Counted from the stretch's first letter, positions 55,801-61,214 are shown. The stretch: 64,000 nucleotides of DNA from DATGLG01 sp035294245 (GCA_035294245.1 DATGLG010000037.1:1-64000), one strand, 5' to 3'. Numbers and translations: made by a program. The notes: a model not told the origin generated them from the letters alone.

Positions 55801-56381
55801 CGCTGGTGCTGAACGTGACAGGGTATCAGGGAACCGTCGCACAGTCGGTGACGCTCAGCATCAATACCGCTAATCTCGTCAATTTCCAGGCTCTGGCGGC
55901 AAATCAGGCCCAGGTCACGACGACCAGCGCCTTCCTCGATATCCAGAACGGCGACGTGCCCGGCGCCATGAGCCTGGCGACGCCGTTCTATCCGGCCGGC
56001 GGCGGTGAGGTCTATATGGACAACCAGAACCCGGCCGAGGTGAAGGCGGGCGTTCAGCTCTACCAGCCCGACGGCAAGTTCTTCGTCTATCTCGGCGGCA
56101 CGACGCTCTTCACCGATGCTAACGTGACCCACTTCACCGATGGGCATCAGGTCCTCGTGCCCAATTGGAGCGGCAATACCGCCTTTGCCGGCGGAAGCTT
56201 TGAGCTTCAGATCGGCGGCACCCTGACCTATACGCCGGCGGGAAATATTCTGAGCGGGAACGGCCTGGGCGAGTGGACGAACGCAATCTTCGGGAACACG
56301 CCGTCCTATCTCATCCGGACCGTCCAGCTACCGCCGTCCGTGAGCGGCCCGTCGGGTCCGGCGGTCAACACGAATTTCTAG
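40836..56381 (+). CDS. Giant two-partner secretion adhesin (TpsA, LktA-like filamentous hemagglutinin)
   Basis: This 5181-residue protein has a long signal peptide with a basic leader (cleavage near QAAFAQG). A TPS domain follows at about residues 60-330, with GNTVNLMVPNGAANLVNLV, NSYKNGKIGGNVYFADPYG and GVVSV. Thousands of residues of Gly/Ala/Ser/Thr/Val-rich beta-helix repeats come next. A coiled coil lies near 3473-3520 and two related helical inserts near 4300-4480. Only two cysteines were found, C2913 and C2920. It should be exported through the TpsB at 56845 and stay at the surface as a fibre for adhesion or biofilm. No CDI toxin motif is seen at the C-terminus. The start is TTG 40836, which keeps the signal peptide. 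Confidence 0.9.
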   Translation: MSKSHRRAPWRRRSDARPGFPVTTRPLLGRRHLLLTSSAVALLTAVVTPQAAFAQGAGAHPPRANVITPDGRTQTRLQVSGNTTTITTGTLSGANAFNSFGQFVVGTGNTVNLMVPNGAANLVNLVHNGPTEIYGVLNSYKNGKIGGNVYFADPYGFFVGASGVVNVGALSVSTPTGDFLNRMIGPQGAVNADAVGQFMAGDYPVSPDGLISIRGKVNAQEKVRLQGQVVKVGAPGVVSVQAAQQQALFASTVNTAGLQAGAGIRESGGTIEIVAAGDAKVAGTLTADGASGINGGTIDVQAGHNVAVASTAHLSAKGKGQNSSGGKVRVYAGNDLAVQSGAHFDASAGTTGDGGTIEASAHGNAILGSAIFDASAVNGHAGRVLFDPANLTVSGNIASNGADIALAADDAITLDAGIKIDSTLSGGNAGNITLTAPDITISGTIDASASADGAKAGNITLQTPSGNTQSATFTVNSGALLNAQATGKGGTSGTITLSALSDPSSTVTTGFNFGTVQASTAITVNGMIQGGDITLDSEATLKPSNGGSADASSSVLVGGTLKGQNVTLKAITDAETTNIVDITSVIDAASNYAVGGALPLPEGLPGNSVGYVEASGISTVKALSGASIQAAGNAVLDATTTESATTPSNISGALLGAIAGKLTGTATAQIASGASVRTGGDLDVKAHNTATLSINALTNTQVSPVDLTLAASIANVNATATIATGATINAAGNVSVIARNDNSFTTTATAYDGGRGKVGLAAAVADINTDALAIEGADLGDGTVSTTTPQSLLVEADSITTTDSAFALTAVGGQSSTQNQLTGSGALSDLETNLFNTYLTKGPLSNTSSSSETPKIGSAVAVSIVNQTAESGIRAYPTINVDSGATSAPTAPTVQAAQQVAVYSQMQDAGLQSLAESQINSADEPSPDNPNATIAVSVAAAIGLYTHNDIAYIGPNVSVTAPDIGVAADFSIPMNDGWSQIPGGFPAPDFSSASSFGTTLSTWASSLGSLLGNVLNSNSLGFANNTLTSYANALGDSTKAGVYGAVNYLQFDNTTGAWVGDGAKVTSKGGQSNWTTSIDAGDSDLDSNDTGGNVDSITWASPVTVRASSTITTINVAGNLQALNLSGTGGSDSSTTVGGAVNLMNFTDTTIAGIANGAQINITGGDLTVSATGSQFDVTVTPSSGDGGGVAINGTAGVLLLNNTVHASISSGATISVDDAVNVAATENLSLWTVSGAASSGKTAGVGIGVALNDLATDTKAYIADNSSDAALLAASAPGSDGGNDLAGSDGSIAANDEKVTAQTNGTIAALAIAGAKQGNNEGGNSDVFSKLSSKSGDLSELVQNIGDPGDALFNAALEKLSSKGSSTDTGTGSQGGDNTAGDAESSKSSVGLGISGSASVNITSLGTEAYIDSAKITKGATTVSATNNMTRVSGSGAASLVLAGKSGSNTSAGVAGAVAYDKSGNNTLAWVSNSTITNSTGLTVEALTGGLEVDVGLGLAVNTNSNKAASVSISATVAQINDATNAYIENTLASGTGAVQVVAYDNTTIGLGGGSFFGGGNAGVGAGLTLALIGDGSLSGNTIDATSAYVDHSSLTGFDSITVDAADPGRVISAAAMGGGGANTNAFAFGVVYDQIGRTTNAAISHSTITVNNGITVEASDNNDSALDASLTTGDPSLDENFSGQTSAQSGQPSVFDVNANGAGILAVAGMVLVGKNAGGIEFAGGMIKDTISASVSDSHLTSSDKGAVQVTADSGAIIMAASIGVAVSTTGQFAGAGSVTANIVDNTVSATVGGPGDMSSISAGSLKVEADDNSTIQSLAGAISVSVEGNAVGAAVSFGQIGRTITASATDVALTNTDSVQVGSKATGTIQTLAVAGSAAGGNVAVAGSVTVNIIGDQLTSDLEGVSLNDTASVVGVTSSDTAEIDSLAGDLAGSGTAAIGVAVAVNDIGGGVTAELLGGDNHAIVAKDVMVAGTVGGTINTIATGLAISGDAGVSGSIVTNIVNTQIVARIDQGARVTAQDNVGVIAATTDGINAIAGAVGIGGSAVGAGVTVAVNDIQDSTQAWIAGGSQVAALALDPNDYLTVNDGSLNVNGQPQTFVDVSNISHAADYLTVLGELHGPHTKNVTGIAVNASSEQNTGVAAVTAALSFDIGSVSLAANVVTNLMGGTTAAYISDATINPASAGTAGAAQQVDVTASSHAFGADVVLGLSGSGGFSGTGAVNVNLFNRSTSAYIAGGTVNAAAGVDVDAVSSQDQASIAMGLAVGVGGVAATGIVTQFDADTTADVDGGSITTGSLSVDSQTENGMNAIGGAGALGGIAVGAAFVVGINSDTTLAYVGDEPTVTNPDATSPPQATSLQLGGNLTVDASTTTTLDSAAVGGSGAGATAIAGMVNVNLLSNTTRAGLYAVSLNQPPVGKTTATPAGNVNVQAVDNIIIKPIAGALAVGLSGAGVGAGANIVVAHSQAVAEIVNSSINAAAVDVSAQSNKYIQVITTTAGVGGTAGIGGSAAVILLGDGIGDAGDSSDSASNELANSSNGGTLGAVNSFTSSTNPGSSDPSLGISQQSSINQATDTSVSAPVSAASADGPTARILGGTITTVGTTNTPGSVSVQAIDHTSTQNIVGALGLGGVVGLGASVGFTRVDDHVAASINGAAVTAGSILVGASQGDGPQGSTAEIDSFVGGGGLVGLGISVADAVVNDNVTATLGGTITGNSSGNATVSASDGSTVKAAGFGGAIGLGAALGVVSLSSKTSSVTADIAPSAGVTQYAGVSVQASDQGPVSAYSLGASGGILSGDAADATATDQATVTADVGAGSTILFGDGGLLVSATDIPSVWADAVGYSVGGASIGASIATATATPIVKAYLDSNTTVNGSGLVSVVAQTTLPSSSFVAIDIPGTSTELADNSGCSGPTSACAEATAGTGGLLFGANATVAQATDDAQVSSYTGTGVTLSTGAMFISATNNTSQYANAYGIAIGGLAAVGADFASATSDGSATAYLGANAANPVSGTPGNLKVLAAGDLTIQAGGTDTNIAVTTAGSGGVVAGDAATATTENRSTTSASIQGGNSQPILVGALTIQASHGSNYDSEADSTQAGVLDASGSTTSDTVTPNTSAGVGGGANVQATSVFISASNNVQRVNSGNYDVQAAGGGVATGSAADQETYIATTAIAFIGQNAIVDVVGNIEQPGSFVINAQNNVSATGKAKIDTGGALDGAFAKSNLVVIETAQVNFGSGAKVDSIGNLSAYAENTGTVNAEADVHTYGAVGFSDAGSYATLDGAQTINIGNDGGTSPVLLHADGDIALMAGSASNGASNVQSASANTSVFNYTAVPIDTPPDANAAVLSQSNVNIGANATVLAGGDVTLSSIKGTLTATGSSVDQNTYEKVIEEIINFFLSIFHKQVTIDVTGGSGTTAGSFGAVNVSGLVAGGADYQQRLTINPGSNGQPIFTIQDPGTAYTVFGPYDLIDTLKTQAQNLTTEVNALIAENSSNTDQITLLNSQIKQLNQQISTLSQYTDADAIPLLILNNMKAQAGGVHVTADVVTGGGTLEAHGDPYIDIENNSPYSLQVNDLTIGAATGVVSVNGVFQGNGATLSGGLGPHVSVVNGPSSVATVTVNQNYSPTDPNTTPPYIFLEGRISNPEGSVTIANASGSIVQDGTITAQTVTIFAPKGDFVQNYSTGFSFIGGTPPLDPNVRPSEILVGGSVYIAAQYLDINGTIESGYPDWALTLDPNMSVSAANDPTYSQYSSVSTNNLSANGTTLSGLIGFFQNLYKNSSQSSPTTQFQLLGPTVSNPGLLDAFYDAKNNQIVVTPESIQSGNIYLFGNIFSTGGGHLYASSGYGRINVTNETNYALVLDNLSTGTGRNGQIEIADTAQVGNIDGSKRAWPLVTLYEYDWKTQTISEFQNLGSTDQDQPLVQVTPTTIGNSYTTSYTPAGGGPSGNGAWYIPPSSSSTTSANPLIQAYIDLFKALDALGFQFGNLLNALEGQMVSNPATLVRPSSSSYTPPSNAIYAAYPIDIEFNHEFNGASPAEVSITSTAPGANVVLAGGINNPVGTIKIESNGSILQSAVGATANAVQVSLKADGGSIGVIGQSVGVNITDGGVPQAQELFGTGASGLLAAAQGSVNIVAPLDGLPLYSVTSTNGDVALQAQGDIRAASPSLTPTVIGNNIDLVSLGGGIGSLGSPLVIQSNVSGATTHPGELDAQASQGIYLTQPSGTIYLGQVQSFGGDVVLAAQNGSIVNNIVSGQIDQATMQHLQQLWSSLNLIYDPTVETQQQADQNLGTNSVQDFNILVSRNYQEYWQLNRFASNGQIALTPQQAAFFEPQVVAYFKSLNKSYSGTPTTAQITSYVQGQYSYLQGFFQGLYTGVQPGQVGQPGEANLPTSAFQQNYSYDPMTTRNAVTSQDLAAIQAGYQEYWNIRQHGSFNADGSVSLNGQDVTAQYNYLQGYFHGLYNNALPADSFTGFNAQYTYAAPTDVKDQYSIGAAWTKAQLTNAINANALTATANTQIFLQPPNVIGQNIDLEASAGAIGSIGAPDVFTLSPQVATLPADLIVDLAAAAPGDVQISSPDAQGNYTITVLKAKAVNLQANGSGNGSPGTVTAHAEGNIYLGGSGSVALGDVSNAGGSGQIRLAMGGSILSANPGAAVISGASKGLDLEAAGTGVVNASIGTAQDPLVIDISGNLDTARAAGGIYLTQAPGDLVLGNVFAGGAIVFTATGGSILSEFDDFGQNIVHIQGASLDLEAPQGGIGVSLDPNATRSSQLHIALANNSQLAAHAGGNIDILNPDAAVAAGQGIVIGPSGITAGGSLNLDVETGNLTMPIGSKMTAGQGISLTALGDIILGGLTSNLDGDLAIVVDSKTGAILANGDGQTNLLVEHPNGTASPNARVYLSAANGIGTAAQPIIVDTPWLQAISEPAGSISISVLDDLYPSIIIPGLSASDATISSLGGLTIERVDIGQSLNLAASSIDANLFQFGSTPLVLNVTGYQGTVAQSVTLSINTANLVNFQALAANQAQVTTTSAFLDIQNGDVPGAMSLATPFYPAGGGEVYMDNQNPAEVKAGVQLYQPDGKFFVYLGGTTLFTDANVTHFTDGHQVLVPNWSGNTAFAGGSFELQIGGTLTYTPAGNILSGNGLGEWTNAIFGNTPSYLIRTVQLPPSVSGPSGPAVNTNF
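53713..54290 (+). repeat. Diverged internal duplication in the adhesin (QEYW/YLQG helical inserts)
   Basis: Two related segments of the adhesin each contain Y-Q-E-Y-W (about residues 4304 and 4422), then Y-x-YLQG-(F/Y)-F-x-GLY (about 4362 and 4450), then F-x-x-x-Y-(S/T)-Y. They differ in length between these landmarks. They are aromatic- and Gln-rich and predicted helical, unlike the beta-helix around them. Confidence 0.65.
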
Positions 56382-56457
56382 TTGGCGTAGCGTCGGCTCG
56401 GAGGGATACACTTCCCGACAACAGGGTGATTCGTTCGCGTGTCAGCCGGAGCAACGC

Positions 56458-56766
56458 TTGAGAAGCCTGCTCGGCAAGGTTGCTGGAAAGGCAGCCGGTT
56501 GTGTGGCAGCGGGGCTGCTGCTCGGAATGGCGGTGTCCTCATCGGGCTCGGAGACGCCGGTGCCGAGCCGGCCGACGCCGCAGGTCGATCCGGGGGCAAT
56601 CCAGAACGAGGCCAACCGAAAGCAGCAGCGGCTCGAGGACGAGATAAGGCAGGAGCACAAAAGGCGTCAGGAGAGCGGGAAGAATATCGCTGAGCCGGCG
56701 GCGACGTCGAAGCCAGGGCAGCCGGCAGTGAATACATCCAAGCCTGACCGGGAGCTCACCAAGTAA
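56458..56766 (+). CDS. Small secreted protein between TpsA and TpsB, TpsB-N-terminus-like
   Basis: This 102-residue protein has a signal peptide (about residues 1-30) and then a Pro-, Gln- and Lys-rich chain. Residues 46-60 read GAIQNEANRKQQRLE, closely matching GAIQNQMNRQQQRLQ in the mature N-terminus of the TpsB encoded just downstream. It has no POTRA or barrel domain. It may be a partial duplication of the TpsB N-terminus that has become a separate periplasmic helper, or a neutral leftover. The start is a TTG at 56458 with GGAG upstream. It lies 76 nt after the adhesin stop. Confidence 0.6.
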   Translation: MRSLLGKVAGKAAGCVAAGLLLGMAVSSSGSETPVPSRPTPQVDPGAIQNEANRKQQRLEDEIRQEHKRRQESGKNIAEPAATSKPGQPAVNTSKPDRELTK

Positions 56767-56844
56767 TCTGCGGGAATCATCGTCCGGCGGTCAAAGAAAC
56801 GAGAATCGGGTGTGGGGGCAATGACGAGCGAGGAGGGGGGACCC

Positions 56845-58506
56845 GTGGTGCCCAAGGGCATCACGAAGATCGCCGGTTTGGCGGTGCTCCTATTTGGTAT
56901 AGCGATAGCGCCGACGGCTTGGGCCCAGGCCATCGCTCCGCAGCCGAATGCCGGCGCCATCCAGAACCAGATGAATCGGCAACAGCAGCGCTTGCAGCAG
57001 CAGCAGCCCGAAGTGCCGTCCGGGCCGCCCATCACCGGCGGCCAACAGGTCCCGGCACCCCCGATCACGGGACCTGGGCCGAGCTTTCATCTCAACGGCA
57101 TCCAGTTCAACGAGTCCGCCTTCCTGAGCAAGGACGAGCTGAGCAAGATCACCGCACCCTATGTCGGGCACGAGGTCAATTTCGCCGACTTGCAAAAGAT
57201 CGTCGCGGCCATCAACGAGCTTTACAAGCAGAAGGAGATCATCACCGCCAGCGCCGTGCTGCCGCCGCAGCGGATCGAAAACGGCGTCGTCAAGATCGAT
57301 CTGGTGGAAGGCAAGCTCGGCCAGGCGCGTGTGGAAGGCAATACCTACACGAACGGGGACTACATCACCGATCGCATGCCGCTTGAGACGGGTAAGACCG
57401 TCAATGTGCCTGCCCTCAAGGACAGCATCATCTATTTCAACCGGACGAATGATATGCAGGTGCGGGCGGCGCTCCAGCCTGGGGCCGCGTTTGGCCAGAC
57501 CGATGTTCAGCTTGCGGTTCAGGAGCCGCAGCAGAACACCCTGGACGTGTTTTATGACAATGAAGGAGTGGACAGCACCGGCCAGAACGAGCTCGGCTTC
57601 TTCTTCCGGCGCATCGGCACGCTCGGCATCGATGACCGCTTGACCGCCTATATGACGGGCGCCCCGGAATCGGCCAGCATCAATGGCAGCGTCTCCTACA
57701 ACCTTCCGATCGACGAGGAAGGAGACCGCATCGGCGCCAGCTATACCCGCGACTATATCCAGGTCATCCAGGGCCCGTTCAAGTCACTGGCGATAACCGG
57801 CCGCTCCCAAACGGGTGCTCTGAACTTCAGCCATCCCTTCTTGGCGCGAGAGGACTGGGTCTTGCTCGGAAACGCTTCGGCCTCCGAGACCGTCACCAAC
57901 ACCTTCACGACGGATGTTCAGACGACCTACGACACGGTCCAGAAAGGGACCTGGGGCCTAAGCCTGACCCATACCGGGGAAGGCCATGCGATCACCGTCT
58001 CTCAGGATGTCTCTTACGCTCATGCCCATGACGGCATCCTGGCGACCGTCGACGATTTCTTCCTCTATAACGGCTCTCTCAATGCCTATGTAAATCTCAT
58101 TCAAGGCTTCACGGGCACGATCTATATGGGCTGGCAGTACACTGATGAGGCTTCGCTGCCGGCGGACCAGCTCTTCCAGATTGGCGGCCCGACAACGGTG
58201 CGCGGCTACGAGGCCGATGTCCTCTCCGGCACGCGCGGCTATTATCTCCAGATGGAGCTGCATCATAATCTCAAGCCGATCGCCGAGCAGCTACAGGACG
58301 TGGACGGCTACGGCTTCATCGATAACGGCACCGTCTTCAATCGCTTCCCGGCGCAGAAGGGGATGACCTCGATCGGCATGGGCTTCAACTGGAATTTCCG
58401 TCAGCTCACGACGGCTCAGTTCTCGTTCGGCTTTCCTTTCGACAAGATCGTGGAGGGCCAGGACCGCTTCCGCATTTATGCGCGGCTCATCTGGCATGTC
58501 CTATAG
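56845..58506 (+). CDS. TpsB outer-membrane transporter (ShlB/FhaC/HecB family)
   Basis: This 553-residue protein has a signal peptide ending near AWAQA and a short Gln-rich segment. POTRA domains follow at about residues 70-225, with FHLNGIQFNESAFLSKDEL and VEGKLGQARVEGNTY. The rest is a 16-strand barrel that contains the L6 hairpin motif GGPTTVRGYEADV near 450. It exports the large adhesin across the outer membrane by binding its TPS domain. GTG 56845 has AGGAGG 8 nt upstream and is preferred over GTG 56812 or ATG 56821, which would lengthen the leader. It ends the locus. Confidence 0.93.
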   Translation: MVPKGITKIAGLAVLLFGIAIAPTAWAQAIAPQPNAGAIQNQMNRQQQRLQQQQPEVPSGPPITGGQQVPAPPITGPGPSFHLNGIQFNESAFLSKDELSKITAPYVGHEVNFADLQKIVAAINELYKQKEIITASAVLPPQRIENGVVKIDLVEGKLGQARVEGNTYTNGDYITDRMPLETGKTVNVPALKDSIIYFNRTNDMQVRAALQPGAAFGQTDVQLAVQEPQQNTLDVFYDNEGVDSTGQNELGFFFRRIGTLGIDDRLTAYMTGAPESASINGSVSYNLPIDEEGDRIGASYTRDYIQVIQGPFKSLAITGRSQTGALNFSHPFLAREDWVLLGNASASETVTNTFTTDVQTTYDTVQKGTWGLSLTHTGEGHAITVSQDVSYAHAHDGILATVDDFFLYNGSLNAYVNLIQGFTGTIYMGWQYTDEASLPADQLFQIGGPTTVRGYEADVLSGTRGYYLQMELHHNLKPIAEQLQDVDGYGFIDNGTVFNRFPAQKGMTSIGMGFNWNFRQLTTAQFSFGFPFDKIVEGQDRFRIYARLIWHVL

Positions 58507-58511
58507 GCCGC

Positions 58512-58552
58512 GACCTTAACGGCCAGCATAGGTCGTGACCTTGACGGCCAGC
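58512..58552. repeat. Short tandem direct repeat at a convergent gene junction
   Basis: GACCTTAACGGCCAGC (58512-58527) and GACCTTGACGGCCAGC (58537-58552) match at 15 of 16 positions with a 25-nt period. They lie in the 61-nt gap between the convergent TpsB and the next gene. Role unknown. Confidence 0.7.
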
Positions 58553-58567
58553 GCCCTGCGGAGTCGG

Positions 58568-58999
58568 TTATCGCTCGTCCCCGACGGAAGAGGCGCCTTG
58601 AGCCTTGGCCTCTCGTGCATGGGCACGATCTGCGACCATCTCGACCGCCGGATTGTTCTCGGCATGAAGCCCATGGGTCGCCGCAGCGACGTCGCCGTCC
58701 GCAGCTGGCACGATCTCGACGATGCCATCGCGGATTTCGAGGCCGCCGCCGACTTCCATGCCGGCGATGTTGACGGCGCCGCGAAAGACGGTCTGCTGAT
58801 CGGCCTGGCGCAGCCGCGCAATCTCCACGGGATCGCCGCTGCTCCGGATTGAGATAACCCCTCCCGGTATAACAGGGACGTCCTTAATATTCGAGATGTG
58901 ATTGCCAGCTGCCGGGCCACCAGCCTCTGCAGCCTGACCGCAGAAAAGCAGTATGGACATGGCGGCAATCGCGAAAGCTACCTGCTTGCAGTCGCGCAT
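58568..58999 (-). CDS. Small secreted protein of unknown function
   Basis: This 143-residue protein starts with a convincing signal peptide (MRDCKQVAFAIAAMSILLFC, cleavage near AAEAGG). The mature part has VIPGGVISIRSSGDPVEIA and QQTVFRGAVNIAGMEVGGG, beta-rich stretches without a family I can name. GGGAG precedes the ATG. It ends convergent with TpsB and may belong with the surface locus, but nothing shows a direct link. Confidence 0.6.
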   Translation of the reverse strand: MRDCKQVAFAIAAMSILLFCGQAAEAGGPAAGNHISNIKDVPVIPGGVISIRSSGDPVEIARLRQADQQTVFRGAVNIAGMEVGGGLEIRDGIVEIVPAADGDVAAATHGLHAENNPAVEMVADRAHAREAKAQGASSVGDER

Positions 59000-59076
59000 G
59001 GCACTCTCCCTGAATAGCCATCAGGGCTCACATTGCGCGCCAATTTTGAAGATAGTCTTAACGTTGCGGAGCGCGA

Positions 59077-59415
59077 CTATTGCTGCGGCTCGGCGTGACC
59101 CGCCATCAGGTTGCAGAGCTGCCTCATGAATTCGATGAACTGCTCCTTATGGAAGAATTGCAGGGCGATTCCAAGATCCTCTCCCTTGCGGATGATATGC
59201 CCCAAGGTGGGCGGAAATTTGGGGATGCGCAATTCCACGCTGGTGCCGATTTGCAGCGACCGGTGGAACTCGCGGGACGCGATCTGCAGATAGGCGCCTC
59301 CGATCGAGATGTCCCGAAGAGTGCCCTCGAATACCTGGCCCGAGGCGAGCAGCGTCGCCGAAACCTCGATTTGCACACGAGCACGAGGAAAAGCTCTCCG
59401 CTTGATTGCGGTCAT
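59077..59415 (-). CDS. PilZ-domain protein
   Basis: This 112-residue single-domain protein has the c-di-GMP-binding pattern: an RxxxR-type box in KRRAFPRARVQIEV, then DISIGGAYLQIA with the D/NxSxxG motif near residue 36. It ends shortly after GIALQFFHKEQ. It probably acts as a small c-di-GMP effector for surface behaviour. The binding arginines and Asp-Ser-Gly positions are present. Confidence 0.88.
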   Translation of the reverse strand: MTAIKRRAFPRARVQIEVSATLLASGQVFEGTLRDISIGGAYLQIASREFHRSLQIGTSVELRIPKFPPTLGHIIRKGEDLGIALQFFHKEQFIEFMRQLCNLMAGHAEPQQ

Positions 59416-59579
59416 AGGAATCAGCCCAGCAGCTATCCGTTGTTCTTCCCGGCGTCCGATTGCAACCCAATGCTGCCGTCAATGACGACATCGGGCCAAG
59501 ATGCCATGAGCTTACTACCAAATATTAACCTGTCCCTGACGAAAATCTTCGGCGGCTTTGCAGGCATCCCGAGCGATTG

Positions 59580-59960
59580 ATGGGCCATGCTGCCAAAAAA
59601 ATGGCCGGTGCAGAGAATTCAGTCAGCGCAGACTCGCGCTTGGCCGATGTCGTGACGCGACTTTACGAGGCCCTGGCACGACAGCCAGGCGGCAAGATCC
59701 GCCATGCGCGAACGGCAAAGCTGCTAAAGGCCGGCTTGATCAAGATGAGCCAAAAGCTGGTGGAGGAGGCGGCGGAAGTTGCGATCGATGCGGTTCGCGA
59801 GAAGCGAGGGGGTGTCATTAACGAAAGCGCCGATTTGCTCTATCACCTCGTGGTGTTGTGGTATGCGAGCGGCATTTCCCCCGCTGAGATCGCCGCCGAG
59901 ATGAGCAGGCGGGAGCAATTGTTCGGGCTCGCCGAGAAATTGCCGAAAGCGCCGTCGTAA
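59580..59960 (+). CDS. hisE: Phosphoribosyl-ATP pyrophosphatase (HisE-like)
   Basis: This 126-residue MazG-superfamily protein has KLLKAGLIKMSQKLVEEAAEVAIDA with the metal-binding EExxE pattern and NESADLLYHLVVLWYASG with the ExxD pattern. The N-terminal 25 residues are longer than usual. HisE removes pyrophosphate from phosphoribosyl-ATP in histidine synthesis. No other his gene is nearby, so it could instead be a stand-alone HisE-like housekeeping pyrophosphatase. A TTG one codon upstream of ATG 59580 is in frame. Confidence 0.8.
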   Translation: MGHAAKKMAGAENSVSADSRLADVVTRLYEALARQPGGKIRHARTAKLLKAGLIKMSQKLVEEAAEVAIDAVREKRGGVINESADLLYHLVVLWYASGISPAEIAAEMSRREQLFGLAEKLPKAPS

Positions 59961-60052
59961 GAGCGGCTCTCCCGACATCTCTGCGCCGCCATGCAACCTT
60001 GTGTAAACTGCGCCGACGCGCAGCCACACATCTTTGCATGGCAATGACGGCG

Positions 60053-60235
60053 TTATAGGACGAACCCAGCCTCTCGCACGAGAAACGAGATCAGCAGATA
60101 GATGGCGGCCCAGCCGAGCGTCGAACCAATTATCCACGCCGACAAGGCCATCTGCGGTGAGAGGTGGCGTGTTTTGTGCAGCTGGTACGGCCTTGTCCCC
60201 AGCCTCCGGACGTCGCAGCGGTCGTCGTCAGGCAT
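60053..60235 (-). CDS. Small single-span membrane protein (paralogue A)
   Basis: This 60-residue protein has a charged N-terminus with RRLGTRPYQLHK and one C-terminal membrane span (WIIGSTLGWAAIYLLISFLV). ATG 60235 follows GAGGGGGAAAAA. The span shares W-I-I-G-S-x-x-G-W-x-(I/V)-Y-L with the peptide at 63581-63745. I do not recognise a named family. Confidence 0.7.
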   Translation of the reverse strand: MPDDDRCDVRRLGTRPYQLHKTRHLSPQMALSAWIIGSTLGWAAIYLLISFLVREAGFVL

Positions 60236-60367
60236 TTTTTCCCCCTCATTGGCGTTTCGCCTTTGTAGCTTGACGCGACGAAACCTTCGCTCTGCCTTCA
60301 AGCAATTTTTGTGCCTATTAACAACTCTCAAAAAAAACAATAGTTTAGAAATAGAAAGCCGCAAGAA

Positions 60368-60375
60368 TTAACCAT
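60368..60375 (+). promoter_or_regulatory. CtrA-type half-site (TTAACCAT)
   Basis: The octamer TTAACCAT at 60368-60375 matches the CtrA half-site known from Caulobacter. It lies in an AT-rich stretch about 130 nt before the small membrane gene on the minus strand. A single octamer can occur by chance. Confidence 0.3.
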
Positions 60376-60462
60376 CCTTGTCAAGTAAAGTTTACATGAC
60401 TGGATTGTCGATTGTCAGATAACGGTAAGAAATAAGTAAGAACCAAGAAAATCTCACCTGGA

Positions 60463-60528
60463 ATGCACGAAGATGGGATGGAGGTCGCGGCCCGTTACCG
60501 CGCGGGGCCGTAGCGGCTTTTCGTGCAT
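60463..60528. ncRNA. Structured intergenic element, possible small RNA
   Basis: ATGCACGAA (60463-60471) pairs perfectly with TTCGTGCAT (60520-60528). Inside lies a second stem CGGCCC/GGGCCG (60488-60493 and 60505-60510). The element is in a 450-nt gap (60236-60685) without a gene. A purine-rich GGGATGGAGG sits in the interior and CTCCACCACCC just after the outer stem. No U-run follows either strand. It could be a small RNA, a leader structure for the gene at 60686, or a site for a DNA-binding protein. Confidence 0.45.
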
Positions 60529-60685
60529 CTCCACCACCCGTGCGGGAAAGCTGCGTGGGCCATTACCTTTTGTAAATCTTCAATTGGCATGCTCGCTTGA
60601 CTTGACAGCGAATATATTCGCGTCAGGGTGCGCCGGGTCGGACCGGTAGTCCCAAAAAATTTTGCTCGTTATAGGCCCGGAGCCG

Positions 60686-61114
60686 ATGGCATATCAGGAG
60701 GATTTGAAGGAAAAGGCGGGTGCACGGCTCGCGGAAGAGATCGAGTCTTCCGATCCTCTTTGCGGGACCGCACTCGATTTTGCGCGGCGGACGGGGGAAG
60801 CCGATACCCTCGGCGCGATCGTCGAGCTGCAGCGCGTCGAGCTGACGCGGCTGCTGCAGGAAAACAAGCAGCTGAGCAATCGCGTCGACAATCTGATCAA
60901 GCTGCATGAGCGCGAGCAGGTTCTTCGCCAGCAGACGCTGCTCGCGCTTCACCGCTTATCGGAAGAGATGAGCCGCCTGAGCAGCGGCGCCGACGAGACC
61001 CGGGCCGCGCCTCGGCACCCTCGGTCCGGAATGCGGGAAGCCTCACCTCCAGCAACGAATCTCAAGGCGGCGCTGTTGCAGCTGGTCAACCTTCTGGAGC
61101 AGAAGAGGGCGTGA
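60686..61114 (+). CDS. Coiled-coil protein of unknown function
   Basis: This 142-residue protein has a long heptad-like helix from about residue 40 to 100 (ELQRVELTRLLQENKQLSNR and on to LLALHRLSEEMSRL), followed by a basic, Pro-rich patch and a final helix (LKAALLQLVNLLEQKR). No signal or membrane span is seen. ATG 60686 is preferred with CGGAG upstream. It could be a scaffold or an oligomerising accessory. The family is not recognised. Confidence 0.6.
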   Translation: MAYQEDLKEKAGARLAEEIESSDPLCGTALDFARRTGEADTLGAIVELQRVELTRLLQENKQLSNRVDNLIKLHEREQVLRQQTLLALHRLSEEMSRLSSGADETRAAPRHPRSGMREASPPATNLKAALLQLVNLLEQKRA

Positions 61115-61214
61115 CCGCCGCATAGTGCGACCGCCGCGCCGGGGGAGGTGGCCGTAATGTCAGCCGCTCGGTTCCGTGCTAGTCTTCCGGTGCCGTTCAC
61201 AAAAGGGGAAATCG

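Noticed and set aside
53205..56147. A 980-codon minus-strand open frame opposite the adhesin
   Set aside because: It is Arg/Asp/Ala-rich without any domain, has no ribosome-binding site and mirrors the codon bias of the plus-strand gene; several similar shadows occur across the adhesin, for example 43935-46058.
40836..56381. Contact-dependent inhibition (CDI) toxin system
   Set aside because: The adhesin ends without a pretoxin motif or variable toxin domain and no immunity-like gene follows directly.
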